Below are positions 32,835 to 33,190 of a stretch of DNA of 33,190 nucleotides, piece by piece (positions within the stretch are counted from its first letter, which is position 1; every line of letters begins with the position of its first letter). A model generated the notes under the pieces. The model was not told where the DNA came from, did no database searches, and worked only from the letters and a program-made list of their open reading frames with translations. This stretch comes from Lentisphaeria bacterium. GTDB taxonomy: Bacteria; Verrucomicrobiota; Lentisphaeria; Victivallales; UBA1829. A program made the position numbers and the translations under genes. The stretch lies in contig JAGBXB010000019.1 of the NCBI GenBank assembly GCA_017629515.1, positions 1 through 33,190 of the forward strand. Reading direction: 5' to 3'.

Positions 32835-33190
32835 ATGATAAAAAATGTTCTTGTGCCTACTGTGATCGAACAGACCGGCGGCGGTGAACGCGCCTATGAT
32901 ATTTACTCCCGTCTTCTGAAAGACCGTATTGTCCTCCTTGGCACCCCCATTGATGACAATGTGGCAAACATGATCATTGCTCAACTGCTTTTCCTTCAAA
33001 GCGAAGACCCCAAAAAAGATATAGATATGTATATATGTTCCCCCGGGGGAAGCGTTACGGCAGGACTTGCCATCTATGATGTGATGCAGATCCTTTCCTG
33101 TGATGTGAAGACCTATTGTGTAGGTCAGGCGGCAAGTATGGGTGCTGTTCTGCTTTGTGCAGGAGCAAAGGGCAAACGTTATGCTCTGCC
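32835..33190 (+). CDS. clpP: ATP-dependent Clp protease proteolytic subunit (3' end outside window)
   Basis: The first 118 residues are present. [36 protein letters not shown] is the typical ClpP N-terminus, followed by [17 protein letters not shown] (oxyanion Gly-Gly) and the catalytic Ser101 in GQAASMGA. The catalytic His and Asp lie beyond the window end. ClpP forms a double heptamer chamber and degrades proteins fed by ClpX or ClpA in the cytosol. AAGGA (32822-32826) is 8 bases upstream of the start. It follows trigger factor closely and is probably cotranscribed with it. Confidence 0.97.
   Translation, partial: MIKNVLVPTVIEQTGGGERAYDIYSRLLKDRIVLLGTPIDDNVANMIIAQLLFLQSEDPKKDIDMYICSPGGSVTAGLAIYDVMQILSCDVKTYCVGQAASMGAVLLCAGAKGKRYAL

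Noticed and set aside
1..33190. CRISPR array, prophage, insertion sequence or integron
   Set aside because: No regularly spaced repeats beyond the 40-bp GTACGGA tract, no transposase, integrase or phage genes, and codon use looks uniform.

Overview
This window looks like a chromosomal segment of a Gram-negative, probably anaerobic, glycan-degrading bacterium. It has an RND efflux pump with its periplasmic adaptor, lipoprotein and Sec signal peptides, type IV pilus retraction-type ATPases, GatB and three glycoside hydrolases (GH20, GH51, GH29). This mix, together with a glucokinase-regulator-like SIS protein and a SWIM/SNF2 helicase, would fit the Planctomycetes-Verrucomicrobia-Chlamydiae group, with gut Lentisphaerota/Victivallales as my best guess. 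That placement is an inference from gene content only. I see no phage, insertion sequence, CRISPR array or rRNA.

Layout, left to right. (1) 1-579: 3' part of an isocitrate/isopropylmalate dehydrogenase family gene, closed by a terminator and a short 10-bp-period repeat. (2) 727-3639, minus: gatB followed by a divergent MurC-type ligase. (3) 3891-5999, plus, from a good sigma-70 promoter: secreted protein, atypical SDR, SGNH hydrolase. (4) 6118-7296, plus: an M24 (aminopeptidase P/creatinase fold) protein that has lost most metal ligands, with a terminator. (5) 7477-7553, minus: tRNA-Arg(CCG). (6) 7723-10773, plus, from a consensus promoter: ABC exporter and a UmuC-type polymerase with no umuD beside it. 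(7) 10778-15255, minus: GH20 hexosaminidase, GKRP/MurQ-like double-SIS protein and PP2C phosphatase. This operon is transcribed divergently from (8) 15470-17808, plus: GH51 arabinofuranosidase and a DUF89 protein. (9) 17796-18419, minus: YigZ/IMPACT protein. (10) 18560-18934, plus: small lipoprotein. (11) 18937-22131, minus: SWIM-SNF2 helicase. (12) 22387-23655, minus: GH29 fucosidase with its own promoter and terminator. (13) 23943-28210, minus: RND adaptor and an RND pump gene broken into two frames by what looks like a single missing G. (14) 28489-31346, plus: small TPR-like membrane protein and a 723-residue protein made of two complete PilT-type ATPases in tandem. (15) 31493-33190, plus: trigger factor and clpP (cut by the window end), the usual tig-clpP pairing.

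Functionally, the three glycosidases have no visible signal peptide and so probably act on imported oligosaccharides. The GH20/GKRP-like operon suggests amino-sugar (chitobiose, mucin or peptidoglycan fragment) use. The most unusual gene is the tandem PilT-PilT fusion with its TPR partner. After it come the GKRP-like operon, the degenerate M24 protein, the altered MurC-type ligase and the frameshifted RND pump. Genes are packed tightly: three convergent pairs have 4 bp or less between stops, or overlap.
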